A DNA stretch of 64,000 nucleotides from Dipteris shenzhenensis. Lineage: Eukaryota; Polypodiophyta; Polypodiopsida; Gleicheniales. Of this stretch, positions 22,901 through 35,579 are shown piece by piece. The translations under genes were made by a program, and so were the position numbers. The DNA lies in NCBI GenBank assembly GCA_047967505.1, contig CM106541.1. One strand, given 5' to 3'. The notes below the pieces were generated by a model, which did no database searches, was not told where the DNA came from, and saw nothing but the letters and a program-made list of their open reading frames with translations. Position 1 is the stretch's first letter, and every line of letters starts with the position of its first letter.

Positions 22901-25900
22901 CATCCCGAAGGGAGGAGATAGACAGGAGATCCGCCAGTGGCGTCCGATCACTCTCCTTACCACCGCCTACAAAATCCTCGCCAAGATGATCAGTGCCAGA
23001 GTTCGGCCTCTACTCCCAAACCTCATTCATGACACTCAGACAGGCTTTGTCCAGGATCGCAGTATCCTGGATAATGTCTTCACCTTTTCAGAGGCGGCGG
23101 AGTGGGCTCAGCACAGTGGATCACACCTTGCCATTCTACTTCTCGACTTCGAGAAGGCCTACGATCGCGTGGACTGGTCCTTTTTGGAGGGGACTCTGGA
23201 GCGGCTAGGTTTCCCGGCAGGTTGGATTCAGGGTATCTCAGCTTTGTACAGGACAGCGTCTAGCAGGGTCATCATTGGAGGCAGGATGGGTGAGCGCTTT
23301 AGCTTGGAGAGATCAGTGCGTCAGGGCTGCCCCCTTGCTCCTTACCTGTTTCTTTTCGGGTGTTCGCCTTCCACTTCGGGAGGACACGGAGCTTCTGGAC
23401 TCGGAGTACGCAGATGATACAGCCCTTTATGTCCAGGACAATGAGAGGATGCTAGAGAGGGTGCGGATGGCCCTGGAGGTCTTCTGCTTGGCCGCTGGTG
23501 CGAAAATCAACTGGAACAAGTCAGTTGGTTTTCTCACAGACCCTAGGGCGTGTTCTCAGTGGGGGCGATTTTTGGGTTTCAGATGGATTCCACGGGGACA
23601 GACAGCTAGATACCTTGGCTTCCAGGTTGGCCTAGACATCACGACAGCTCAGCAGTTTCTCCCGGTGCTAGACTCCATCCGACGGAAGCTGGCTTTCTGG
23701 AGCACTGCTAAGCTGTCTCTTGCAGGTCGTGCCCTGGTAGTTAACCAGGTCCTCCTAGCCACGGCTTGGTATGTGGCTTCCTGCTGGTGCTTCTCGAGAT
23801 CCAGCGTGGCACAGCTCAGGAGGTTGGTTCGGAACTTCCTTTGGTCTGGGGAGGATGGTCTTAGAGATACCAGAGCCAGGGTTGCTTGGCAGACAGTCAT
23901 TCTTCCGCAGGCTGAGGGTGGCCTGGGGGTTATCGATCCAGAGCTTCAGAGTCAGGCCTTGTTAGGCAAGCTTGTCATCCGCGGTTTGACCCCGGGGGGG
24001 CAGACGTGGAAGATGTTACTTCAGCAGGGAGTCGGCTCTTGTGTCCCGCGCCGAGGTGGAGAGTGGCTACCGTCCCTCAGGTGGATCTTCACTTCCGCCC
24101 CGCTCACTCAGCCCCGTTCCCCACTCGTTCGTAGCCTCCTCATGGTTTGGAGGCGGCTCCGTCTCAGTCTCATTCAGTCCCAGCCCAGCTGTCAGGAGGA
24201 GATCGATCGCCAGCCGCTCGTCTGGAATGGTCAGGTCAGAGACGCCGAGGGCCTTCAGTTGGGGGAGAGATCACATATCAGGTGGGACGGCTGGATGAGG
24301 GGGCCAGCCCGGTCCCTTCGAGTTTGGAGGGATACGTACAGACATCTGGAGATGGCCGATCTTGCAGACGCAGCTGGAGGTGCACGCGGAGTCCAGGCGA
24401 GATGCACGGAGATCGACGGTGCGATCCCAGCTGCTTGGTTGGTTTCACCTGAGCCTCAGGTCCTCAAACCTGGTGACACCCGCTGGCTGGGACAGTTCAC
24501 CCCCCGTGGCATCCCACTGGTGGTCGCAGGACGTATGGATGACTCCTCTATCTCCTTCTTCGCGGTTTCAGGGGATGGACGACTCAGGAGAGAGGATGCG
24601 CTCATCGACCCCCTACTCCCGTGGCAGAGGGTTAGGGTCGTAGGCCTTTTGGGGAAGGTCTGGCGTACCGACCCTAGTATCGAGCAGGACCAGCTGCAGC
24701 TTTGGCGTCTTTGGCTCTGGGAGGGGCGGGCCTTGTCAGAGCTTGAGTGGGACCCAGGAGAGTGGTGGTGGCCAGAGATTGTGACAGGACAGGGGCCGAC
24801 TTCCTTCTTCGCCTATAGCACGACTCTGGGTAGGCGAGTTCTCGGGAGGATGCAGAGCCGCCCCCCCACCCAGCGACCCAGCTGGTACGCACAGGGTATT
24901 TCCAGGTTCTTTTTGCAGGCATTCTGGAAGGCCTTGTGGGAGAGCTGGCGGCCGCGGAAGATCTCATACTTCCTGTGGCTTCTTGCCCACAAAGGTCTTC
25001 CAGTGGGAAGCTGGTTGAGGCAGATAGGCCAGGACGGATGCTGTCAGATTTGCCATGCGGATGAGGAGTCACCAAAACACTGCCTGTGGAGCTGCACGCG
25101 CGCCCAGGAAGTGTGGAGGTGGACTTTCGGGCTTCTTACTCGCGCAGCACCAGAGCTAGGAGTGATCACTTGGGGCGCATTCTGTTGGTGCAGCACCGCA
25201 CCTGGTCTTCCTTATTCGAGGCATGCCAGCAGGACCCCACTTTCCTTATCACACAGGGGACGTGGGGGCCGATCGAGGGTATCCCACAGCACCTAGCAGA
25301 GGCTGATACAGGAGTTCGGGAGAGGCAGCCAGTCTGGGAGATTATCAGCAGCATTACAGGATGGCACATCTGGACCTCGCGCTGCGCGCATATCCTCGGT
25401 GGCACCTCCTTATCGACTGCCCAGATCATGGCGGAGATTTGGAGTGAGATTATTCATACCCTCAGAGGCCAGTGGGACCAAATTCAGGGAGACTCCCGGG
25501 CTGGTCAGGAGAAGCGGAGACGCTTTCTCCGGGCTTGGGACACACAGGGCCTCTTCTTCGAGCAGACTACGCAGGGCCTTCGGTGGCACTACTCACCACC
25601 CCGATGGCTGTTCATTCACACTCAGCATATCCCTCCGTGAGAGTATGATTTATTATGCTACCTTTTAGGGCTGCGTCCGGTTTGTGAACGCAGCCCGTCA
25701 GCTATAAGCTGACCTCTTGTATCTTGTTCTCGAAGTAATATAATTAGCACTGTTTTTCCGGCAAAAAAAAAAAAAAAAATCCCACAGTGACGTCGTGCTG
25801 TGTATCCTCTTTTCATGGGTTTTAGATATTAGTATTTGGCTTGGGTGTGAATGTCCACTTAGTGGCCCCACCCCTTCAGGTTTTCTCATTGTATGCGGTT

Positions 25901-28900
25901 TATTCAGTCTCATAGACCCTTTGTGTTTGGAAGACTCTAATAAACTTTCTTTCTTCTCGTGCTTTTTCTGTTGCAGTTTTTGTTCTTTAGGTTGGGATAT
26001 ATGGCTCAATAAGCATTGGTTTACCAAAAGGGCTCTAAAATCTTTTGCAACCTAGATGGCAGCTTATTCTTGATTGTTGATGAGAACATAAGTGTGGCTT
26101 TGCTTACTAAGTTACTTTCTGTTTTGCCTCATCTCTCTTTTAAATCCCCTTCTACCTTTTTCTCTTTTTCTCGCTTCTTTGTTCTTTCAATTGTTTTGCA
26201 AAAACATGAATTTGTAAGATCAGATATATTCTAGTCTTATGAAGGTATATATCTGTATAGGAATCAACATCATTGAAGGTCAAGGTCTGTTGTTAGCTTT
26301 TCAAAAAAGGATAGAATGGCAGTTCACCAGATATATTTCCGTGGGATGCCTTTTTGATATGTGTGAATTTGTAGGCTCTACGAGATGAAGTCATTGTGGA
26401 GCTGGTAGAGCAATGTCGAACAGCAGAGAGGCGTGTGATGCAGCTTGTGAATTCTACTTCGTAAGTTTTTGCTTTACTTGATGAAAATGATCTCTTTCAT
26501 TTTGCTAGTCTTCGGGAGCGCACCCGTAGTTGAAGAAAGCCGACAAGCCTTTTTCATACATATGTCTAATTTCTAAATGAAATCGGTGAACCTTGTTTGG
26601 AGTTTTGAATACTTAAACAGTGGGGAACTTAGAGGTCAGACCAATTGACATTGAAACATGCAACTGAATTTTAATTTTAAGAAGTGTAAGATTTATTCAG
26701 GAAATCAGCTGTTTAAATGTTATATTTTTGTGTGCCTCTTTATCCCTTTTTCAACACTCCACTTTCACCTACAATAATCTAGCCTATCAGGTTGCTTATT
26801 ACTTGGCTCCTTTTTTCTCGGATGAGGAAAGGTTAGGCATTGAAACTGGCAGAACGTGAGGACACTCAATACAGAAAATCACTGCGGTATATAAAATAAT
26901 TTTACAATTGCTTAAGAACGAATAAGGAATTTTCAATGTCAACCAGGTTTTACAATAATGAAATATGGAAAGGAGGGCTTCTTTCAAAAACCACCCAATT
27001 TCTTTGGGATCAAGCGAATAGGATTGAGGATCACGCTCAAAGAAGCTACTACCCATTATGAAAGCATCAAATGTTTGTCAAAAATGCACATCAATTATTC
27101 AACAACAATACTAGAATCCAGGTAACATGGATAATAGAATGGTACCTTTGTTTGATATTGGCCATTACCTGTTAGCCATTAAAAGATCAAGTTCCCTACA
27201 TTGAAAAACAGTTGATAATAATTCAAGGAAGCTGAATCCGTGCAACATGGTGATGCATATCACTCCAAAGGGGTTTATCAACAGAGGATTCATAATTGGC
27301 AACATCTTGATCTAGCGTGATGATAGAGTTTGTATATGTTACAAACATGACAAGAAGGTAACAGAGAGACCTATGAGGAGAAAATTTATAAGTTCGGTAG
27401 AAGAATGTGGTGCATTAAGTTTTAAAAAAAACCAGAGAAGAGATAAGAGAGCTGGATTTCAGGTCATTTTTGAAGACGACAAGTGTGCAGTCCACGATAG
27501 AGAGCATGACTATGCTTTGAGATTGTCTGGCACTATGTTTCGTGGTCTTTTTCAGCTTGACATGTATGAGAAAAGACCAGCACATGCTCTTACAGTTTCC
27601 ACTCCTACTGCTGCTATGCAGAATGCGGAGTTATGGCACGCGAGATATGGACACATGCATTATGGCAGCTTGATGACGCATTGCCTCCTCTTGAAACACC
27701 TCCTCCACATGCTTGTGAAGGGTGCATTCTTGGTAAAATGCACAGATCTCCTTTTAAGAAGGATGGATCAGTTAAAGCTGTTCGAAAATTACAGCTTATA
27801 CATAGTGATGTCTGTGGTCCCATGAGGACTCCATCATTGGGTGGTCATCTTTACTTTGTCACTTTTATAGATGACTACTCCAACCACACTTGGGTTTATG
27901 AGCTGAAACGCGAATAAGAAGTGTTTATGGTCTTCAAATACTTTGCAGCCATGGTTGAGAATGAATCCGGACTCAAGATACAGACATTACGCACAGATAG
28001 AGGAGGGGAGTACTTGTCTGCAGATTTTGATGCTTTTTTGAAAGACAAGGGCGTTGTACATCAGCTTACAGTGAGGCTAACTCCTCAGCAAAATGGGAAA
28101 GCTGAGAGAAAAAATCGTACTCTTATGGAGATGGATAGATGTATGCTCAAAAGTAAAAAATTGCCTCACAAATTTTGGCCTGAAGGACTCATGTGTGCCA
28201 ATTATGTTTTGAATTGGGCACCCACAAAAGCTTTGAAGACCAAGACTCCCTATGAAGTTTGGCAAGGGAGAAAGCCTTCTGTGGATCATTTCCGTGTCTT
28301 TGGATGCCTTGCTTATGCTCATGTACCTGTTGAGTTTCGGCATAAGTTGTCTGATAAGGCAATCAAATGCATTTTTGTTGGGTACAGTGCAGAAAGCAAG
28401 GGGTACTGTCTCTAATCCTGTCACACGCAAGATCATTGTCAGTAGAGATGTAATATTTTCAGAAAATTCAGCTCACACTCAAGCTGAATTTGATATGCCT
28501 TCTTCTTCCAGTGATATCTTTGAGGGGTTACTACCCATTGCCTTGGGTTCCCTGCTGATATATCTGATGAAAATCAGAATTTTCAGATACCTCCACATGC
28601 TCCGATTCAGCCACAGGATGTCATACCACCTCCACAAGCCGTGGAAGATCATTGTCAGTAGAGATGTAATATTTTCAGAAAATTCAGCTCACACTCAAGC
28701 TGAATTTGATATGCCTTCTTCTTCCGGTGATGTCTTTGAGGGGTTACTACCCATTGCCTTGGGTTCCCTGCTGATATATCTGATGAAAATCAGAATTTTC
28801 AGATACCTCCACATGCTCCGATTCAGCCACAGGATGTCATACCACCTCCACAAGCCGTGGAAGAGGTTGTTCAGCAAGAAATTGCAGATATACATGCAGC

Positions 28901-31900
28901 AAAAACAGTTCCAAATTGGCTGTTACAGACTCTCAGGGAGAGTAAAATTGATGCTCCATTACCTGGCAGAACTCGGAGTGCAGTAAGGCATGGGGGAGGT
29001 GCTCTTTCAGTTGAATCAGCTTATGCAGGTACTCTTCTTGATGAAGAGGAACCTGAGACATTTGGAGAGGCACAGGATAATGTGCATTGGATGAATGCCA
29101 TGCACGATGAGTTGCAGTTTATTAAGAAAAATCAGACATGGGAAGTTGTCGATTTGCTACCAGGTAAACATGCCATAGGTACACGGTGGGTTTTCAAAGT
29201 TAAAAGAAAGCCAGCTGGCACCATTGACAGGTACAAGGCAAGGCTGGTCGCAAAAGAATATGCTCAGAAAAAGGGCATAGACTATGAGGAGACTTTTGCT
29301 CCAACATCCAGAATGACAACCATCCGGTCAGTCATAGCAATGGCTGCAAATTTTTAGTGGAATGTTCATCAGTTGGACATAAAAACAGCCTTCCTTAATG
29401 GAGACTTGTTGGAAGAGGTTTATGTCAAACAACCTCCAGGCTTTGAAATTTCAGGAAATGCACTTCAGGTATGCAAGCTGAATAAAGCTTTGTATGGGCT
29501 GAAACAGGCCCCACGTGCATGGTATGCAAAGATTCATGCCTTTCTGACCAGCAAGGGGCTGCACAACAGTCCAACTGAAAGCACCCTCTACATCAAGAAG
29601 GATGGGGGGATATTTTAGTCATCATTCTTTATGTAGATGACTTACTGCTCACAGGGTCAAATGAAGATAATATTACAGATTTTAAAGCTGAATTGCAGAC
29701 CACTTTTGACATGTCAGATTTGGGGCTGCTACACTTTTATTTGGGGATCCAGTTCACTCAAGAGCAAAGTGGCATCGGTATGTATCAATCCAAGTATGTG
29801 CAAAAACTCTTGGACAGATTCAACATGCAGGATTGTAAGCCCATAGCTACTCCCATGGAGCCGGGGCTGAAGCTTACAATGCATGAAGCAGGTGAATCAT
29901 TTGATGTCACACTCTACAGTCAGGCTATTGGATGCCTCATTTATCTCTGCAATACACGACTTGATATTCAGTTTGCAGTTTCTCACGTGAGCAGATATAT
30001 GCACAGCCCAAAGACTATGTATTGGCAGGCTGTAAAACGCATCTTCCGTTATTTGCAAGGTACCAAGTCTTTTGGCTTGATGTTTCTCGGGGGGGGGGGG
30101 GGGGGGGACTTGCAGATGCATGCCTACAGTGACTCAGATTGGGATGGAGATTATGACACTAGGCAGTCCACAAGTGGCAATTGTTTCTGTTTGGGCAAAG
30201 CTTGTATTTCTTGGTTGAGCAAGAAACAATCTATAGTGGCTACCTCTTCATGTGAAGCTGAGTACAGGGCAGCTTTCACAGCGACAGTTGAATGTGTTTG
30301 GCTGCGTCGTTTATTTGCTAATCTTCATCTTTCATTGGAGGGTCCTTCTCCAATTCTCACTGATAGTCAGAGTGCTATTGTAGTAGTAAAGAATCCTGTG
30401 TTTCATGCTCGCACGAAGCACATTGAGGTTCATTATCACTACATCAGAGAGAAGTTGCATGCAGGAGAGATCAGCATGATCTGTGTGTCAACACATGACA
30501 ACGTTGCAGACATTTTCACCAAAGCACTTCCGCGTGAAAAGTTTGAGGCATTTCGCAGTGCCCTGAACTTATCTCCTTTTGGTGATTGATCTTTTCCTTG
30601 TACATGACATTGGCACTGCAGGGGGGTGTTAGAATTATTGCTATAATTTAGCAGTGACCAATGTAATGTAATAAGTAGGTTAGGGGCACTTTTCTCTCAC
30701 TTAGAGGTTTTTACCCCTAACCACAGTTCACTAACTATGGTTAGTGAAGGATAAGGTTTTGTCACTTAGACAAAACCTATCACTCCATTCAGTTGTAACT
30801 CTCTCATCTAATTGCAACTACGTTTTCAGCTCTCTCTCTCTCTCTCTCCTGTTTCTTGCTCTCACTGTTGCTCTCTCCCATTCTCACATTCGTTCCCCGC
30901 AGGCATATCACAGATAATATTGCCAATGCTTATATTGGAATTGAATATGCCAAATACACGCAACATGATGTTCTTCTCTTACAGGTGGATATTGCAAAAG
31001 ACTTTGATACAATTCAATGGGAATTCATCTTGCAAACAATGCGAGCTTTGGAGTGTGGAACAAAAATGCAGCAGATTATTTACTGGCTTTACAGGGACAA
31101 CAATGCGGCTTATTTTCTTTTTGGAGAGCTCTTTGATGAGTGGACTCTTTGTATGCCATTGCTACCCATCCTATGCTGCAATATATTGATCATCTTGTGG
31201 CTACAGGCTCCCTTCATGGTTTAGAATTGGATGCAAATTGCAGCATAGTTGCTCAAGCCTATGCTAATGATTCTTTCTTTACCCCGAAGAATACATAGAA
31301 TGATCTTTCTGCTTTGATGTAGGCTTTCTTTGTTTATGGTTTGGCAGCTGGTCTTCATGTAAAATTTTAAAAGTCTAAGCTACTCCCATTGCATTGTAAA
31401 GACTGGCAGTCTTTTGTGGCCCGAGGAAATCATTCTACCCACTCAGATTGTTCGTCATCTTGGTTAGCCTTTGGGGTGGTCGTCATCAACAAACTATTTG
31501 GGTGATGGTCAAGCTTCGGAAAAAGCTTGAGTATTGGAAATTGGCAACCTTGCCTTTGCATGTTCTGTGAGAAAGAAAGGAAGCAAGAGCAAGAGTGAGC
31601 CGAACGTAGTTCACTCCCCAAAGTATATTGAACTGAAGTGAAAGTACAATAAAAGAGATGAGGGTTTTGTCTAAGTGACAAAACCCTATCTAATTACTAA
31701 CCGTGGTTAGAGATTAGACTGTGATCAAGGGGGAAAACCTCTAAGAGGGAAAAGTGCCCCTAACCCACCTATTGCATTACATTGGCCACTGCCTAGAATA
31801 TAATAATAATTCTAACACTCCCCTGCAGTGCCAATGTGGTGTACAAGTTAGTGATCAATCACCAAAAGGAGATAAGTTTAGGGCACTGTGAAATGCCTCT

Positions 31901-34900
31901 AACTTCTCACGTGGAAGTGCTTTGGTGAAGATGTCTGCAACATTGTCATGTGTTGACACATAGATCATACTGATCTCCCCTGCATGCAGCTTCTCTATGA
32001 CATAATGATAATGAACCTCAATGTGCTTCGTGCGAGCATGAAACACAGGATTCTTTGCCACTGCTAAAGCACTCTGACTATCAGTGAGAATTGGAGAAGG
32101 ACCCTTCAATATGAGACGAAGATCAGCGAACAAACGTTGCAGCCGAACACACTCAATTGTCGCTGTGAAAGCTGCCCTGTACTCAGCTTCACATGAGGAA
32201 GTAGCCACTGTAGATTGCTTCTTGCTCAGCCAAGAAATGCAAGCTTTGCCCAAAAGGAAACAATGACTGCCTGGTATCATAGTCTCCAACACAATCTGAA
32301 TCACAGTAAGCATGCATCTGCAAGTCACCCCCCCTGGGAAACATCAAGCCAAAAGACTTTGTGCCTTGCAAATATCTGAAGATGTGTTTTACAGCTTGCT
32401 AATGTGTTGTCTTTGGGCTGTGCATATATCTACTCACCTGAGATATTGCATACTGAATATCGGGCCGTGTATTGCACAAGTAGATGAGGCATCCAACAGC
32501 TTGGCTGTAAAGTGACATCCACTGATTCACTTCTATCATACATAGTAAGCTTCAGCCCCGGCTCCATGGGAGTGGCAATAGGCTTACAATCATGCATGTT
32601 GAACCTATCCAAGAGCTTCTGCACATACTTGGATTGAGACATAATGATGCCACGCTTGTCTTGTATAAACTGGATCCCCAAATAAAAATTTAACATGCCC
32701 AAATCTGTCATGTCAAATTCAGCTTTCAACTTAGCTTTAAAATTTGCAATTATATCCTCATTTGACCTTGTGAGCAGCATGTCATCTACATAAAGAATGA
32801 TGACCAAAATATCCCCCTCATCCTTCTTCATGTAGAGGGTGCTTTCCGTGGGACTATTGTGTAATCCCTTACTTGCTAGGAATGCATCTATCTTGGCATA
32901 CCATGCACGTGGGGCTTGTTTCAGCCTTTGTTAAGCTTGCAAACCTGAAGTGCATTGCCAGAAAGTTCAAATCTAGGAGGTTGTTGACATAAACCTCTTG
33001 CACGAGGGCTAATCCTTAGCGTATATCCTTTTTATTATGGTAAGGAGATACAAAAGTGGTGTTGAGATCTTAGAACAGGAATTCTGGGGACTTGAAGTGC
33101 TTATAGTACACATAAAAAGGAAAGATGATAACGATTTCTCTTGCTTCTAGGTGGATCAGCAGAAAGGCACGAGCAGGGATGGACAAATTTAGAATAAGAG
33201 GTAATCAGCAAGAAGCTGTGGAAGACTTTGTTTTTTTAGGTTGGTAGGGTGAAGATATAAGCAGGCTGAGCATTCATCGAACCATCCGAGAGTTCCACAA
33301 GTATTAGGGCTACAAGCCTTTAATATCCTGCACACACTAGGGTTAGCACCAGTATTAGATAAAGCAAAAAATTTTAATTCTAGACTATGTCGCATACAAG
33401 TCCACCCATGCACACCAATCAATCAGAAGGTACTCTTATGGTCTAGTACCATTTAATGATTTTTGAGGAACACTTATTTTAGACCTCTTGTTCTCTAACA
33501 CATGCTTGGGCTTTAAGCTATGCCTCTATTTCTGTTAGGTTCTGACCTTTTTGTAGATCTTGCGATGTAATGGATGGATGATCAAAGAATATAGCTAACA
33601 TGAATGACTCTCACATTCAAATTAAGAACTTTTCCTTATGATGTGGCTTGCCTACAATGCCTTGCAAAGCAACAATCCTCTCTAAGCAAAGTGCCTTGAG
33701 TTGACCTAGTTCAGTCTACAAACAGTAGCTCAACGTAAAAGGCAGTTTTTTTTGTCAAATATTTATATGCTCTTGTGCTTCTTGTTGGTTCGCAATTTCA
33801 AGTATTCTGTTGCTTGATTAAAGCTGGAGAAAATCAATATAAGGCTCTAAAAATGGGTGGTTTGGTTGCCTAAGAGGATATAGTTAAGATTTGAACTGAT
33901 GATTCTTGGTATTTGCGGGTGCATTTTTCATGTTTTTCATGTCAGGGATGAGGAGCTGTTGCGCCAAGGTTTGTCTTTGAATGATGATTTGCAAAAAGTG
34001 CTGGCGAAGCATGATGCCATTGCAGCAGGGGCTCCTCTACACCAGGATGCTCCAACAGCCCCACCTCTTCTTATTGATAACCAAGAGAAACATGTTTCAG
34101 ATGATGTTTATAGGTAAATCATCTTATTTGCACAAATTTGTTCTCTAAAGGCCCTATATAACTCCATGACAAAATGTTCGAAATCATTGAGTCCAGATTT
34201 AATAGATGACAGATTCTATCAAACATTGTGTAGAAGGTTGTGCTTGTCTGTAATGATGAGATCATAAGGTTTGGTTCTTGTTCTATACTTGTTCTGAATT
34301 TGAATTTGTAGCATTTCTTGCTTCTGCTGTTTGGTCAACCTATGCAATCACACCAGTTGTGGACTTTACTTGCTCTTACATGAAGAAGCGTGGTTGAAAA
34401 GCGTTGAATGATGGAGTCTTATCATTTTCAGAGTTCAATTGTTTGGTGCAAGGCAAAAATTCCTTAGAGACTTCTCCTTCTTGGCTTTTTTTAATACTTT
34501 TGTTGTGGGCTTTAATACACAATGATGTAATTAGTTAAGTATCAAGGCAGTCATTTACAGTGGAGAAATTGCATATGTTTGCTTAGTTTCCTAGCTTTCT
34601 CATGCCCTCGAGACAGAGGGTTGGGTCAGAATGCTGCTGGTGAGATCTGCACAAGGAGACCCTAGTGTGCTCGACTACTGGTGTGATATTCAAACATAAG
34701 TAAGTGCGGAAACATATGCATGACTGAAAGGCTAGCGTATGACACAGGCACATCCTCTGCTCTCACCAAGAGAGTATTTACTTTACTTCTGGCCCAATGT
34801 GGCTAGAAGATGGAAGCCACAGTTCTATGGGTGCCTCTTGTTGGAAGAGCAGCCCATATGACGTGTACAATCGATTGCTGGCTTGAAAGGACTCTGAGAT

Positions 34901-35539
34901 GCTGTCCTGTTGTGTGGCCATGGAACCTCTCAAGGAAGGCTGAGCTGCTGTAGATCTGCTGAACTGGCATATGCTGCTGGTCTAACCCCCAGGCCTGCAG
35001 AGGGTTGTCTAGGCTGCTGAAAGACTGGTTCTGAGTGCTGATGGCCAAGACAGAGGCCCAAGGCCTCTTTTTATAAGCTGGAGCTGGTCTCACTGACAAG
35101 TCTGGGGATCTGGCCGACCATACTGCTGACCTGGCCTACAAAGGTTTGTGGTTCAGCTGACCAGATATGGATGGGCCCTAGGCCCTAGAAAAGCGGTGTG
35201 TCTCTGCTGCTGTCCTCAGAACCCTGCTGCTGCTCCAGGATCTACTTCTGTGCTGGCCGCACCAGACGCTGCTGGTGCTCTGAACACTCACACCTCATGC
35301 TTGGCCCTATTCTCCTACCCTAATCTTATGGCAAAGACCGACCTCAGTCCCTTTAATGAGAGCTCACAAATGGTGGTCTGCCCTGATAGCCTAGCCATGC
35401 CCTAACTGACAGAAGCTTTGCCACAACATCTTGTAAGAAGGCTGTTGACATCCAGTAGACTCTAAAAAGAGAGCATGATCATGTGTGGACTTCTATTTTC
35501 GGCCTGATTTTGGCAGCACCAATACAGATTGTCTTTGCT

Positions 35540-35579
<40 letters not shown>

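Larger units (their letters stand above)
18435..25779 (+). mobile_element. LINE-2: nearly full-length L1-type LINE
   Basis: Bounded by the 15-bp duplication tcccacagtgacgtc. It has a C-rich 5' region (18435-19247), ORF1 with zinc knuckle, ORF2 with endonuclease, RT and a zf-RVT-type C-terminus, a 3' UTR with two adjacent hairpins, and an A-tail (25763-25779). Sense orientation inside the TOL intron. It is the same family as LINE-1 but younger: long open segments and intact YADD. One frameshift in ORF1 and about three lesions in ORF2 make this copy non-autonomous. Confidence 0.93.
8485..26374 (+). other. TOL intron, 17.9 kb, filled with retroelements
   Basis: The donor is GTAATG and the acceptor tgtgaatttgtAG. 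Phase 0 is preserved across the intron. It holds copia gag debris, copies of the (CT)n-associated LINE family, a copia 3' end and the 7.3-kb LINE-2. The stretch 8485-9528 contains no gene I can support. Confidence 0.85.
27450..30888 (+). mobile_element. Copia-1: 5'-truncated, pol and 3' LTR
   Basis: The left edge is approximate. Order: pre-integrase ([15 protein letters not shown] near 27627), integrase ([10 protein letters not shown] near 27795; [18 protein letters not shown] near 27987; [15 protein letters not shown] near 28088), RT ([19 protein letters not shown] near 29189; [16 protein letters not shown] near 29489; [10 protein letters not shown] near 29627), RNase H ([20 protein letters not shown] near 30209), stop at 30589. 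The polypurine tract gcagggggg precedes a 262-bp 3' LTR. Several stops and frameshifts; no 5' LTR or gag. Related to copia-2 on the opposite strand. Confidence 0.88.
31561..33003 (-). mobile_element. Copia-2: antisense 3' half
   Basis: Minus-strand RT (EEVYVN near 32990, [18 protein letters not shown] near 32780, [20 protein letters not shown]), RNase H ([20 protein letters not shown]), stop at 31855, polypurine tract, then a 257-bp 3' LTR at 31561-31817 with TGTTAG and aaca-type ends. 5'-truncated in RT. Closely related to copia-1. Confidence 0.88.
26461..33945 (+). other. TOL intron, 7.5 kb, with two opposed copia remnants
   Basis: The donor is GTAAGT and the acceptor catgtcAG. It splits codon TC|G (Ser). 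The stretches 26461-27449 and 33004-33945 are AT-rich and show no gene or repeat I recognise. The middle is copia, a LINE fragment, then inverted copia. Confidence 0.85.

Noticed and set aside
34610-35500. Full LTR retrotransposon at the start of intron 3
   Set aside because: Only LTR-like sequence is present, with no internal coding, second LTR or confirmed ends; kept as a low-confidence possible solo LTR.
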